Of a stretch of DNA of 7,101 nucleotides, positions 1 to 6,267 are shown piece after piece. The notes below the pieces were generated by a model, which did no database searches, had not been told where the DNA came from, and saw only the letters and a list, made by a program, of their open reading frames with translations. This DNA is from DATLHO01 sp035539855 (GTDB lineage Bacteria > Bacteroidota > Ignavibacteria > OLB7). The first letter of the stretch is position 1, and the number at the start of each line of letters is the position of its first letter. Both the position numbers and the translations under genes were made by a program. The stretch spans positions 1-7,101 of the forward strand of contig DATLHO010000189.1 in assembly GCA_035539855.1 (NCBI GenBank). Direction: 5' to 3'.

Positions 1-453
1 GACGCGCCCGACGGCGGCGGAGCGCTCGCGCCCGGCACGATCATCGGCACGCTGGAGGCGGAGATCCTCCTCGGCACCACCGATCGTACGGTGCTCGATC
101 TCGAGGTCACGCGCTTCGCCGGCGGCTGGGCGGAGCTCGTCGTCAACGACGGACTGATCCTCGCCGACTGGTGCGCGCTCGACCGGAGATATGTCTCGGT
201 GAGCGGATTGCTTATCGCCGCGACGTCGACGCCTCTGCCGCCGGACGGAGCGCTCGTCGTGCGCGTGCCGTCGTCGGTGCACGCGACGGTCACGCTCTAC
301 GACGAGCTCGGGCGCGCCGTTGCGACGCTTGCCGACGAGGTGATCGACGACACGCGGTCGTTTGGGATCGGGGATGCGGGGTCGGGGGTGTATACGGCTG
401 TGGTTCGTACTGTGGAAGGAGTCGCGAGTGCGCGGGTGATCGTGGCGAGGTGA
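1..453 (+). CDS. C-terminal part of a secreted protein with a T9SS-like sorting tail (5' truncated)
   Basis: The reading frame is open from the first base and ends at a TGA at 451-453, so this is the last 150 codons of a longer gene whose start lies outside the window; the internal GTG at 91 is not needed as a start. The first ~65 residues (GTLEAEILLGTTDRTVLDLEVTR...) form short hydrophobic beta strands, as in immunoglobulin- or cohesin-like modules that often precede sorting domains. The last ~80 residues follow the pattern of a type IX secretion C-terminal domain: VTLYDELGRAVATL, then SGVYTAVVRT, then a final basic ARVIVAR. The PNP motif that usually opens a type A domain is not visible, so the tail is divergent. 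The protein is probably exported through the outer membrane and released or anchored. The function of the missing N-terminal part cannot be known from this window. The gene converges on the next one. Confidence 0.75.
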   Translation, partial: DAPDGGGALAPGTIIGTLEAEILLGTTDRTVLDLEVTRFAGGWAELVVNDGLILADWCALDRRYVSVSGLLIAATSTPLPPDGALVVRVPSSVHATVTLYDELGRAVATLADEVIDDTRSFGIGDAGSGVYTAVVRTVEGVASARVIVAR

Positions 454-532
454 CGAGCGCGCAGCGCGCTTGCCGGACGGAGGGAGGAGGGAGTGGAATT
501 GGAAGCCAGACCCGCCGACGTGACCGTCGCAC
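454..532. other. Convergent intergenic gap between two secreted-protein genes
   Basis: Seventy-nine bases between two stop codons that face each other. A small palindrome at 456-470 (AGCGCGC-A-GCGCGCT) could fold as a 5-bp stem with a 5-nt loop, and a purine-rich stretch follows at about 480-505. Neither has a U-run, so a terminator cannot be claimed with confidence. Confidence 0.4.
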
Positions 533-2086
533 CTATCGCACGACGATCCGCGCCACATGCCGCCGGGACTCGTCACGGACATGTACGACGTAGACGCCGG
601 GCGCGAGGCCGGCGAGGTCGAGCTCGATGCGTCCGCCGTCTGTCGCCTGCGTCGACGAGTGCACGACAATGCCGCGCAGGTCGACGATGTCGATGCGCGC
701 GCTCGTCAGGTCCACGTCGGTAAAGAGCGTTGCATGATCAGTCGCGGGATTCGGAACGATCGTGATCGAGGCGAGATACAGCGGTCGTGGCGGAGCGATC
801 GATGCCGGCGTCGGTCGGCGGATTCCGACAGGTGTCAGGTAATTGCCGAAGACGCGCTCAACGCCCAGACGACTGTCGGTCCACGCCGCCACGAGCGTGT
901 CGCCTATGAATGCGCCAGCAGGTGTACCCACAAAATCGGTCGTTAGACTCAGCGACACGTTATGCGCCCAGATGGTGCCGTCGAAACGTACGAGCGTCAC
1001 GCGAACGCCGTTGTCGCCGCCGTAGAGAATCGCGATCGTCGAGTCGATCGGCGACTGCACCACTGAGTGCTCCGTGCTCCCGCCGGGCCGACGCACTGCG
1101 GTCGAGTATCGGCGAATGCCCTGCTCATCGAAGACGTCGAGGTAGAGATCTGCCCCGTCGTACCCGGTTCGAGCGAAGTATGAGCCGTGTAGAGAGAAGT
1201 ATCGGCAGCCCGTGAGATCGGTGGCAAGAGCGAACGTATCCACCGCGACCGCGGTGTCATAGAGCACGGCCCGGTTTCCCTGGATGTTGAGAAGGCGCTG
1301 GCCTCGTATCGGCACCGTGACGCCCGTTTCGAACGGAAGTCTGTAACTCGTCAGCGACCATCGAGCGCCTGCGCGCGGATATCCGATGACGTACTTCTCG
1401 TAAACAGTCTGGTAATAGCCCGGGCGGAAATCGCCCCGGTCGAAGTACGCGACGATCGTGTAATCGCCGGGATCGTTTGCCAGCACGCCGCCGCGATATA
1501 CTTCGGTCTTCGATTCTGGGAGCGAGTAACCTTCGAGCTCCTCGATGACCTTCCAGCCCATATCCGATGGTCGCACGATCGTCGTTCGGGTCTTCATCCC
1601 TTTCGTACGGCCGGGCGGAAGACTCCGTCCCCGGTAATACTCATACTCGGCCACATACTCCTCCTGGAACAGGACGGCAGCGTCGGACGCGAGCGGAGTG
1701 TGCACGCTCGTCAGCGTGTGCGCGTGCGGGAACTCCTTCCAGCCCACGTCGGCGACTCTCGGCTCGAAGTACCTCAGCGTATGATACATGGTCGCGCCGA
1801 GCGAGTCGTCCTTGACGCGCCAGCGACGCAGGCCGTGTCGCGACGTCGTGTCGTGCTCCGTCCAGGAGCAGTAGAGGTTCGCCCCGACGACCGATAGCGC
1901 CGGCACAGAATGCGTCGACGCTTCGACCTGCGAATCCGCAACATCGATGCTCACGCGACGCTGAGCGCGGGCTTCCGGAAGCATTCGGTAGCCGAAATCG
2001 TCGGGTGAGAGTTGAACGTCGGGGTGCTGAGACGTCGCCGGGAGAGCGGTGCCGACGAGAATGACGAGGATCGCGAGGATGCGCAT
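533..2086 (-). CDS. Secreted beta-rich protein with type A T9SS sorting domain
   Basis: A complete 517-residue protein of unknown molecular function. It starts with a clear signal peptide (MRILAILVILVGTALPA, cleavage probably around residues 17-20) and ends with a type A type IX secretion sorting domain at about residues 439-517. That domain shows the PNPATDHATLF opening, the IDIVDLRGIVV strand, the LAPGVYVVHV strand and the basic end ARIVVR. The middle is rich in beta strands and aromatic residues. A segment AAWTDSRLGVERVFGNYL at about 401-418 resembles blades of sialidase-like beta-propellers in surface proteins of this phylum, but I see only one good copy, so a propeller is a guess. I see no catalytic motif. 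The ATG at 2084-2086 is chosen because the signal peptide begins there; no strong Shine-Dalgarno precedes it (GAGACGCATA upstream), unlike the neighbouring operon. It is probably its own transcription unit, separated from the upstream operon by the hairpin at 2201-2239. Confidence 0.88.
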   Translation of the reverse strand: MRILAILVILVGTALPATSQHPDVQLSPDDFGYRMLPEARAQRRVSIDVADSQVEASTHSVPALSVVGANLYCSWTEHDTTSRHGLRRWRVKDDSLGATMYHTLRYFEPRVADVGWKEFPHAHTLTSVHTPLASDAAVLFQEEYVAEYEYYRGRSLPPGRTKGMKTRTTIVRPSDMGWKVIEELEGYSLPESKTEVYRGGVLANDPGDYTIVAYFDRGDFRPGYYQTVYEKYVIGYPRAGARWSLTSYRLPFETGVTVPIRGQRLLNIQGNRAVLYDTAVAVDTFALATDLTGCRYFSLHGSYFARTGYDGADLYLDVFDEQGIRRYSTAVRRPGGSTEHSVVQSPIDSTIAILYGGDNGVRVTLVRFDGTIWAHNVSLSLTTDFVGTPAGAFIGDTLVAAWTDSRLGVERVFGNYLTPVGIRRPTPASIAPPRPLYLASITIVPNPATDHATLFTDVDLTSARIDIVDLRGIVVHSSTQATDGGRIELDLAGLAPGVYVVHVRDESRRHVARIVVR

Positions 2087-2200
2087 TATGCGTCTCGGTG
2101 TGTTGCTCGCTCTCGCATGACTGCCGAGAGCCGAGTCAGTGCCGTAACACGGCCGGGCGGCCCCCGGTTAGCACGGCGCTTCGTCGCCGGGTCGCCACAA

Positions 2201-2239
2201 CGAACAACGGGGCGCGGCGTCGCCGCGCCCCGTTGTTCG
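2201..2239 (-). terminator. Strong palindromic hairpin, probable terminator of the por operon
   Basis: A perfect inverted repeat: 19-nt arms at 2201-2219 and 2221-2239 around a single base, which would fold as a stem of about 17 bp with a small loop. The core is a GGGGCGCGGCG/CGCCGCGCCCC stem flanked by AACAAC on one side and GTTGTT on the other. This is the look of an intrinsic terminator whose U-rich strand is built into the stem. On the minus strand the stem is followed by TTGTGG, so the U-run is poor. It lies ~195 nt after the porB stop and ~115 nt before the start of the secreted-protein gene, the right place to end the operon. Because of its symmetry it could act in either direction. 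The structure is certain; its function as a terminator is inferred. Confidence 0.65.
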
Positions 2240-2270
2240 GTATCATGGTCCCCATCGCCCACGCCGCCCA

Positions 2271-2377
2271 CGTCATCATCGGCGAAGTCGGGGATCTATC
2301 CTCCGCGGTAGCGGCACCGTCCGGCACGGCTACCGCCGAAGATAGATCCCCGCGGCGCTTCGCTTGCGAGGATGACG
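2271..2377. repeat. Imperfect inverted-repeat element with CGTCATC/GATGACG ends (MITE- or REP-like)
   Basis: The two halves are imperfect reverse complements. The outer ends CGTCATC (2271-2277) and GATGACG (2371-2377) match exactly. Next, GCGAAG (2282-2287) pairs with CTTCGC (2358-2363), GGGGATCTATC (2290-2300) pairs exactly with GATAGATCCCC (2341-2351), and the 12-nt inner arms 2301-2312 and 2329-2340 pair with two mismatches. About 16 nt remain as the loop. Size (~107 nt), terminal inverted repeats and absence of coding sequence fit a small non-autonomous mobile element or a repetitive extragenic palindrome; GTCATC...GATGAC palindromes are a common form of dispersed repeat. No target-site duplication is evident. 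Only one copy is in the window, so dispersal cannot be shown here. In the operon transcript it would form a long hairpin in the 3' untranslated region. Confidence 0.6.
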
Positions 2378-2390
2378 AGGACAGCGTCTC

Positions 2391-2428
2391 AAGGGGGAGG
2401 AGGGAGAAGAGGGAGAGGAAGGAGGAAA
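2391..2428 (+). repeat. 38-nt all-purine tract (polypyrimidine on the operon strand)
   Basis: An uninterrupted run of A and G on the plus strand with several G-runs (five, three and three Gs plus GG pairs), starting 4 nt beyond the porB stop codon. On the operon transcript it is a C/U-rich stretch. Such tracts can form triplex or G-quadruplex structure in DNA, but nothing here shows that this one does. It shares the 12-mer GGGAGGAGGGAG (2395-2406) with the convergent gap at 482-493. Confidence 0.5.
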
Positions 2429-2432
2429 CCCC

Positions 2433-3341
2433 CTACACCCCAACCCGCTCCCCGGCATCCATCATCGCTTCGAGCCAGCGCCATCTCGCATCGACGCCCG
2501 CCTGCACGCGCGCGATGTCGGCGTCGGTCATGTGGCGGAAGCGGCCTTGCGCGCGGATGTACTCGTCGACCGGAATCGGATCGGGCTCGCCGGTGAAGCG
2601 CCAGTGCAGCCCGTGCTCGACCTCGAGCAGCGGGAAGACCCGCGCACGCACCGCCAGTCGCGCCATTTCGATGCTCTGCTCGTCGGAGAACTTCCAGCCC
2701 GGAGGACACGGCGCCAGCACGTGCAGGAACCGCGTGCCCTTGATCGTGCTGAGCTTGCGGACCTTCTCCAGCAAGTCGACCGGGTACGCCACCGACGCCG
2801 TCGCGGCGTAGGGAATGCGGTGCGCCGCCATGATCGCGAGGATGTCCTTCTTCTGCGTCTGCTCCGGCGCCTCCGACGGCGTCGTCGTCGTCCAGGCTCC
2901 CCACGGCGTCGCCGAGGAGCGCTGGATGCCGGTGTTCATGTACGCCTCGTTGTCGTAGCAGACGTAGAGGATGTTCTCGTTGCGCTCGGCCGCGCCGCTG
3001 AGCGCCTGCAGGCCGATGTCGAACGTTCCGCCGTCGCCGGCCCAGACCATCACGTTCGTGTCGGCCTCGCCCCTGACGTCGAGCGCGGCGCGCACGCCGC
3101 TGGCCACTGCCGCTCCCGTCTCGAACGCGGTGTGGTACAGCGGAACACCCAGCGACGACTGCGGATACGGTCCGGCGATGATGCTCCAGCAGCAGGCCGG
3201 CAGCACGACGATCGTGTTGCGCCCCATCTCCTTGAGCACCAGTCGCATCGCCAGCGCGCCGCCGCAGCCGGGACAGGCAAGGTGGCCGGAGCTGACGAGC
3301 TCGAGATCGTTGACTCGGTCGTTGATGAAGATCTGACTCAT
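2433..3341 (-). CDS. porB: 2-oxoacid:ferredoxin oxidoreductase beta subunit (pyruvate type, PorB)
   Basis: A 302-residue thiamine-pyrophosphate (TPP) binding subunit that forms the active site with PorA and converts a 2-oxoacid plus CoA to acyl-CoA and CO2, passing electrons to Fe-S clusters. The TPP motif begins at GDGG (102-105) and runs through YDNEAYMNTG (129-138); Asn136 matches the conserved active-site Asn of the family. The four cysteines expected to hold the proximal [4Fe-4S] cluster are present at 23 and 26 (CPGC), 51 (ACCW) and 212 (APCPPGW), with the family's usual spacing. The length is typical of four-subunit enzymes. The start at 3341 is preferred over an in-frame ATG at 3359 because it gives an ATGA overlap with the porA stop and begins at the normal family N-terminus (MSQIFINDRV). 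It is the last gene of the operon. Pyruvate is the likeliest substrate, but 2-oxoisovalerate enzymes look similar. Confidence 0.95.
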   Translation of the reverse strand: MSQIFINDRVNDLELVSSGHLACPGCGGALAMRLVLKEMGRNTIVVLPACCWSIIAGPYPQSSLGVPLYHTAFETGAAVASGVRAALDVRGEADTNVMVWAGDGGTFDIGLQALSGAAERNENILYVCYDNEAYMNTGIQRSSATPWGAWTTTTPSEAPEQTQKKDILAIMAAHRIPYAATASVAYPVDLLEKVRKLSTIKGTRFLHVLAPCPPGWKFSDEQSIEMARLAVRARVFPLLEVEHGLHWRFTGEPDPIPVDEYIRAQGRFRHMTDADIARVQAGVDARWRWLEAMMDAGERVGV

Positions 3342-4501
3342 TGCTTCACCCCCACCCACACGTCGGGACGCTCGGGCGTGCCGTCGGCGGCATTGACATG
3401 ATCGATGATCGCGTCGATCGTCGCCGGCGTGACGTCACGTCCGCCGAGACCGAGCACGAGCCCGTGCACCGCCGGCCGCTCGCCGTCGGGCAGGTCGTAG
3501 AGCGCGCCACGCAGCTCCTCGGCGAAGATGCCGCCGGAGCCGGGGGAGAGGTTGCGATCGAGCACGGCCACGCGCTCGACCCCGCGCAGGGCATCCCGAA
3601 GGAGCTCGGCGGGGAACGGTCTGAACATTTTCACCTTCACCAGTCCGACCTTTTCCCCTCGTGCCCTCCGCGCGTCGATCGCGTACCGGGCGGTGGAGGT
3701 GATCGTTCCGGAGGTCACGAGCACCGTCGTCGCGTCGACGGCGTGGTACGACTCGACGGCGTGGTATCGGCGGCCGACGATCGATTCCCACTCGTGCTCG
3801 ATCGCCTCGTACATCGGCAGCACGTCGCGCATCGACTGCTGCAGGTGGAAGCGCATCTCCATGTAGTCGTCGGGCTTGACGAGCGCGCCGAACGAGCGCG
3901 GGTCGTTGACGTCGAGCCGGTACGTCGGCTCGCGCTTCGGCAGGAACTCGTCGACCAGCTCCTGATCGGGGATGTCGACGGGCTCGGACGTGTGCGACAG
4001 GAAGAACGCGTCGAGCACGACCATCACCGGAACGTCGAGCGATTCCGCCAGGCGGAACGCCATGATCGTCGTGTCGAGCACCTCCTGGTTCGTCTCGCAG
4101 TACAACTGTACCCAGCCGGTGTCGCGCTGTGAGAGCGAGTCGCTCTGGTCGGTCCAGATGTTCCAGCCCGGACCGAGCGCGCGGTTGACGTTGGCCATGA
4201 CGACCGGAAGCCGGCTGCCGCTGGCCCAGTGCAGCATCTCGTGCATCAGCGCCAGGCCCTGCGACGACGTCGCCGTGAACGTCCGCGCTCCGGTCGCCGA
4301 GGCGCCGATGACCGCGGCCATCGCCGAGTGCTCCGACTCGACCTTGATGAACCGCGCGCGCAGCCGTCCGCTCGAGCACATCTCGGAGAGCTCCTCGACG
4401 ACCTGCGTCTGGGGCGTGATCGGGTAGGCGGAGATCACCTCCGCGCGCGCAAGCTGCACGCCCCACGAGACGGCGTGGTTGCCGATGATCACTTTTCTCA
4501 T
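3338..4501 (-). CDS. porA: 2-oxoacid:ferredoxin oxidoreductase alpha subunit (pyruvate type, PorA)
   Basis: A 387-residue alpha subunit, the partner of PorB, carrying the pyrimidine-binding domain for TPP and the substrate/CoA-facing domains. Visible family signatures are AYPITPQT (25-32, Thr29 being the conserved active-site Thr), VESEHSA (54-60, with the conserved Glu57), the strongly conserved TATSSQGLALMHEMLHWASG (76-95), and NVNRALGPGWNIWTDQSDSLSQRDTGW (104-130, with the conserved Arg107). A C-terminal domain with VLVTSGTI, VKVKMFRPFP and LGLGGRDVT follows. These match archaeal- and Thermotoga-type pyruvate:ferredoxin oxidoreductase closely. The ATG at 4501 is chosen over one 39 nt upstream: it is preceded by GGGAGG four bases away, overlaps the upstream stop as ATGA, and gives the normal start MRKVIIGNHAV. 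A YHAV repeat near the end of the second third does not seem to change the length. It overlaps porB by 4 nt. Confidence 0.95.
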   Translation of the reverse strand: MRKVIIGNHAVSWGVQLARAEVISAYPITPQTQVVEELSEMCSSGRLRARFIKVESEHSAMAAVIGASATGARTFTATSSQGLALMHEMLHWASGSRLPVVMANVNRALGPGWNIWTDQSDSLSQRDTGWVQLYCETNQEVLDTTIMAFRLAESLDVPVMVVLDAFFLSHTSEPVDIPDQELVDEFLPKREPTYRLDVNDPRSFGALVKPDDYMEMRFHLQQSMRDVLPMYEAIEHEWESIVGRRYHAVESYHAVDATTVLVTSGTITSTARYAIDARRARGEKVGLVKVKMFRPFPAELLRDALRGVERVAVLDRNLSPGSGGIFAEELRGALYDLPDGERPAVHGLVLGLGGRDVTPATIDAIIDHVNAADGTPERPDVWVGVKQ

Positions 4502-6267
4502 GATTCCTCCCTCGACATGCTGATGGCGCCTCGGGGGCACTCCTCGGCGCAGACGCCGCAGCCCTTGCAGTGCTCAAGCGAGATCGTGAAGCGCGAGCCG
4601 TCGTTGGAGCGATGGATCGCGATGTCGGCGCAGTAGATCATGCACAGCTCGCAGCCGTTGCAGACGCCGCAGTTGAAGCAGCGCGACGCTTCGGCCAGCG
4701 CTTCCTCCTCGGTCAGGCCGACATTCGCCTCGTCGAATCCGCGCGCGGCGACCGCGGGCGGAAGATGATGATCGTCGCGGCGATCGACGCCGGGGAAGTG
4801 GTTGACGTTGATCGCGTCGGGTCCGGCGATGACCTCCTGCGGAGCCGTGCGCATGATCGGATCGGTACCGCTGTAGCGCGCCATGCTCATGGTCGCGCGG
4901 CCGGCCGGACGCAGCGCGTCGGCGTTCGAGGTTAGGTCCTCGCCGCCGCGCCGTGTCCTGAAGTACCGGTCGATGCCGATCGCGCCGCGCTTGCCCGCGC
5001 CGAGCGCGGTCGCGACGGTGCGCGTGTCGCCGGCGACGTCGCCGCCGGCGAAGACGATCTTGAGCTTCGTCGAGCCCCACTCGTCGACGGGGATCGAGTC
5101 GTGGTTGGCGATCGTGCTCGGAAGCGAGTCGAGCTCCGGGTCCTCGCCGATCGCCGTGAGAATCGTGTCCGCCTCGAGCCGCAGCGCGGGCTCGCCGCTG
5201 GGCACCGGACGGCGGCGTCCGCTGGCGTCGGGCTCGCCGAGCGTCATCCGGGCGCAGACGATCGCGCGTGCGACGCCGTCGACGACCTCGATGCTCTCGG
5301 GCGCCGCGAGGTAGACGATCTCGACACCCTCGCCGATCGCGTCGTCGATCTCCTGCGCGATCGCGGGCATCTGCTCGCGCGTGCGCCGGTAGACGACCGT
5401 CGCGTGCGCGCCGAGCCGCAGCGCGGTGCGCGCGCAGTCGATCGCGGTGTTGCCGCCGCCGACGACCACGACGCGACTCCCGACGTCGACGGGCTCGCCG
5501 GCGTTGACACGCATCAGGAACTCGAGTCCCTGGTGCACGCCGCGCGCGTCGTCGCCCGGCACGCCGGTCTCGCGGCCGACGTGCGCGCCGGTGGCGACGA
5601 AGACCGCGGCGAAGCGCTCGGAGATCTCGTACCACTCGATGTCGCGTCCGACGCGGATGCCCGTGTGGATCATCACGCCGAGCGCCTCGAGGTGCTCGAT
5701 CTGCCGATCGAGCACCTCGCGCGGCAGGCGGTAGGCGGGAATGCCCAGGCGCAGAAGACCGCCGGACTCCTGCGCCTGTTCGAAGATCTCGACCTGGTAG
5801 CCCAGTCGCACCAGGTGGTAGGCGGCGGCCAGGCCCGCAGGACCGGAGCCGATGATCGCGACGGATTCCTCCTGGAGGATCGGCGCGTTGTCCGGCAGCG
5901 GCGCGGCGAGGATCCGGTCGCCGAGCATGCGCTCGACCGCGTGCACGGCGACGGCGCCGTCGTAGGTCGCGCGGTTGCACGCGCTCTCGCACGGGTGGTC
6001 GCAGACGCGACCGGTGATCGCCGGCATCGGGTTCTCGGTCACCAGCAGCTCGCACGCGTCGTCGATGCGACCGTCGGCGAGCAGCGCCATGTAGCCCTCG
6101 ATGTCGATGCCGATCGGGCAGCTGACGATGCACGGAGCCACCCGGTCGTGATACGCCGGCTGAATGTATTTCCACGAGCCGGTGCGGTTGGCCGCAGTGG
6201 TCGTGGAGCTGATGGCGAGCGGGGGGGAGTCGGGGCGTCCGCCGGTGACGAACGTCGGTTCAGACAT
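4498..6267 (-). CDS. PorD-like ferredoxin subunit fused to a GltD/NfnB-like FAD-NAD(P)H oxidoreductase
   Basis: A 589-residue protein standing where the small PorD ferredoxin subunit normally stands. Domains: residues 27-37 (NRTGSWKYIQP) resemble the N-terminal GSWR motif of PorD; 46-97 form a GltD-type Fe-S domain with Cys46, 50, 89, 93 and 97 (APCIVSCP, GRVCDHPCESAC); 136-170 bind FAD (GSGPAG at 140-145, Glu163); 266-302 bind NAD(P) (GGGNTAIDCAR, then VYRRTREQMPA, whose double Arg favours NADP(H) in relatives); AGGD at 407-410 is the second FAD motif. After a linker rich in charge and proline (~440-525), two [4Fe-4S] motifs follow: Cys536/539/542/546 and Cys567/570/573/577. An extra pair, Cys530/533, precedes them. 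The likely role is to relay electrons between the PorAB core and NAD(P), and perhaps ferredoxin. The start at 6267 is fixed by GGAGG six bases upstream and overlaps porG by 8 nt; the ATG at 6282 is less likely. The 3' end overlaps porA as ATGA. Domain assignment is secure; electron route and cofactor preference are inferred. Confidence 0.9.
   Translation of the reverse strand: MSEPTFVTGGRPDSPPLAISSTTTAANRTGSWKYIQPAYHDRVAPCIVSCPIGIDIEGYMALLADGRIDDACELLVTENPMPAITGRVCDHPCESACNRATYDGAVAVHAVERMLGDRILAAPLPDNAPILQEESVAIIGSGPAGLAAAYHLVRLGYQVEIFEQAQESGGLLRLGIPAYRLPREVLDRQIEHLEALGVMIHTGIRVGRDIEWYEISERFAAVFVATGAHVGRETGVPGDDARGVHQGLEFLMRVNAGEPVDVGSRVVVVGGGNTAIDCARTALRLGAHATVVYRRTREQMPAIAQEIDDAIGEGVEIVYLAAPESIEVVDGVARAIVCARMTLGEPDASGRRRPVPSGEPALRLEADTILTAIGEDPELDSLPSTIANHDSIPVDEWGSTKLKIVFAGGDVAGDTRTVATALGAGKRGAIGIDRYFRTRRGGEDLTSNADALRPAGRATMSMARYSGTDPIMRTAPQEVIAGPDAINVNHFPGVDRRDDHHLPPAVAARGFDEANVGLTEEEALAEASRCFNCGVCNGCELCMIYCADIAIHRSNDGSRFTISLEHCKGCGVCAEECPRGAISMSREES
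4506..4511 (-). promoter_or_regulatory. Ribosome binding site of porA
   Basis: GGGAGG lies four bases before the ATG at 4501 and inside the last codons of the fusion gene. It supports the start MRKVIIG over the upstream in-frame ATG. Together with the ATGA overlap it indicates translational coupling. Confidence 0.7.

Larger units (their letters stand above)
2087..2432. other. 346-nt non-coding block between the por operon and the secreted-protein gene
   Basis: No convincing gene is seen here; the open frames that cross it are shadows of the operon genes or palindromes. Reading in the direction of operon transcription (minus strand, from porB) it holds a polypyrimidine tract (2428-2391), an inverted-repeat element (2377-2271), a strong hairpin (2239-2201), and about 114 nt of leader that must contain the promoter of the secreted-protein gene. 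No confident -35/-10 or Bacteroidota-type promoter could be picked out in that leader. A short GC-rich palindromic stretch at about 2150-2167 adds further local structure. Confidence 0.75.

Noticed and set aside
456..470. AGCGCGC-A-GCGCGCT palindrome as a terminator between convergent genes.
   Set aside because: Only about 5 bp can pair once a loop is allowed, and no U-run follows on either strand.
2098..2811. A long plus-strand open frame opposite the porB end and the non-coding block.
   Set aside because: It crosses the palindromes and the antisense of porB, has a low-complexity Arg/Ser/Pro-rich product and no ribosome site; it is a GC-rich shadow frame.
3735..3766. A 14-nt direct repeat (TCGACGGCGTGGTA, 18-nt period) giving YHAVES-YHAVDA in PorA.
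   Set aside because: Against the PorA pattern I remember, this region has normal length, so it is not an inserted duplication; it is probably chance similarity in codon-biased sequence.
4574..6175. A 533-residue minus-strand frame within the fusion gene.
   Set aside because: Arg-rich out-of-frame translation of the real gene with no motif.
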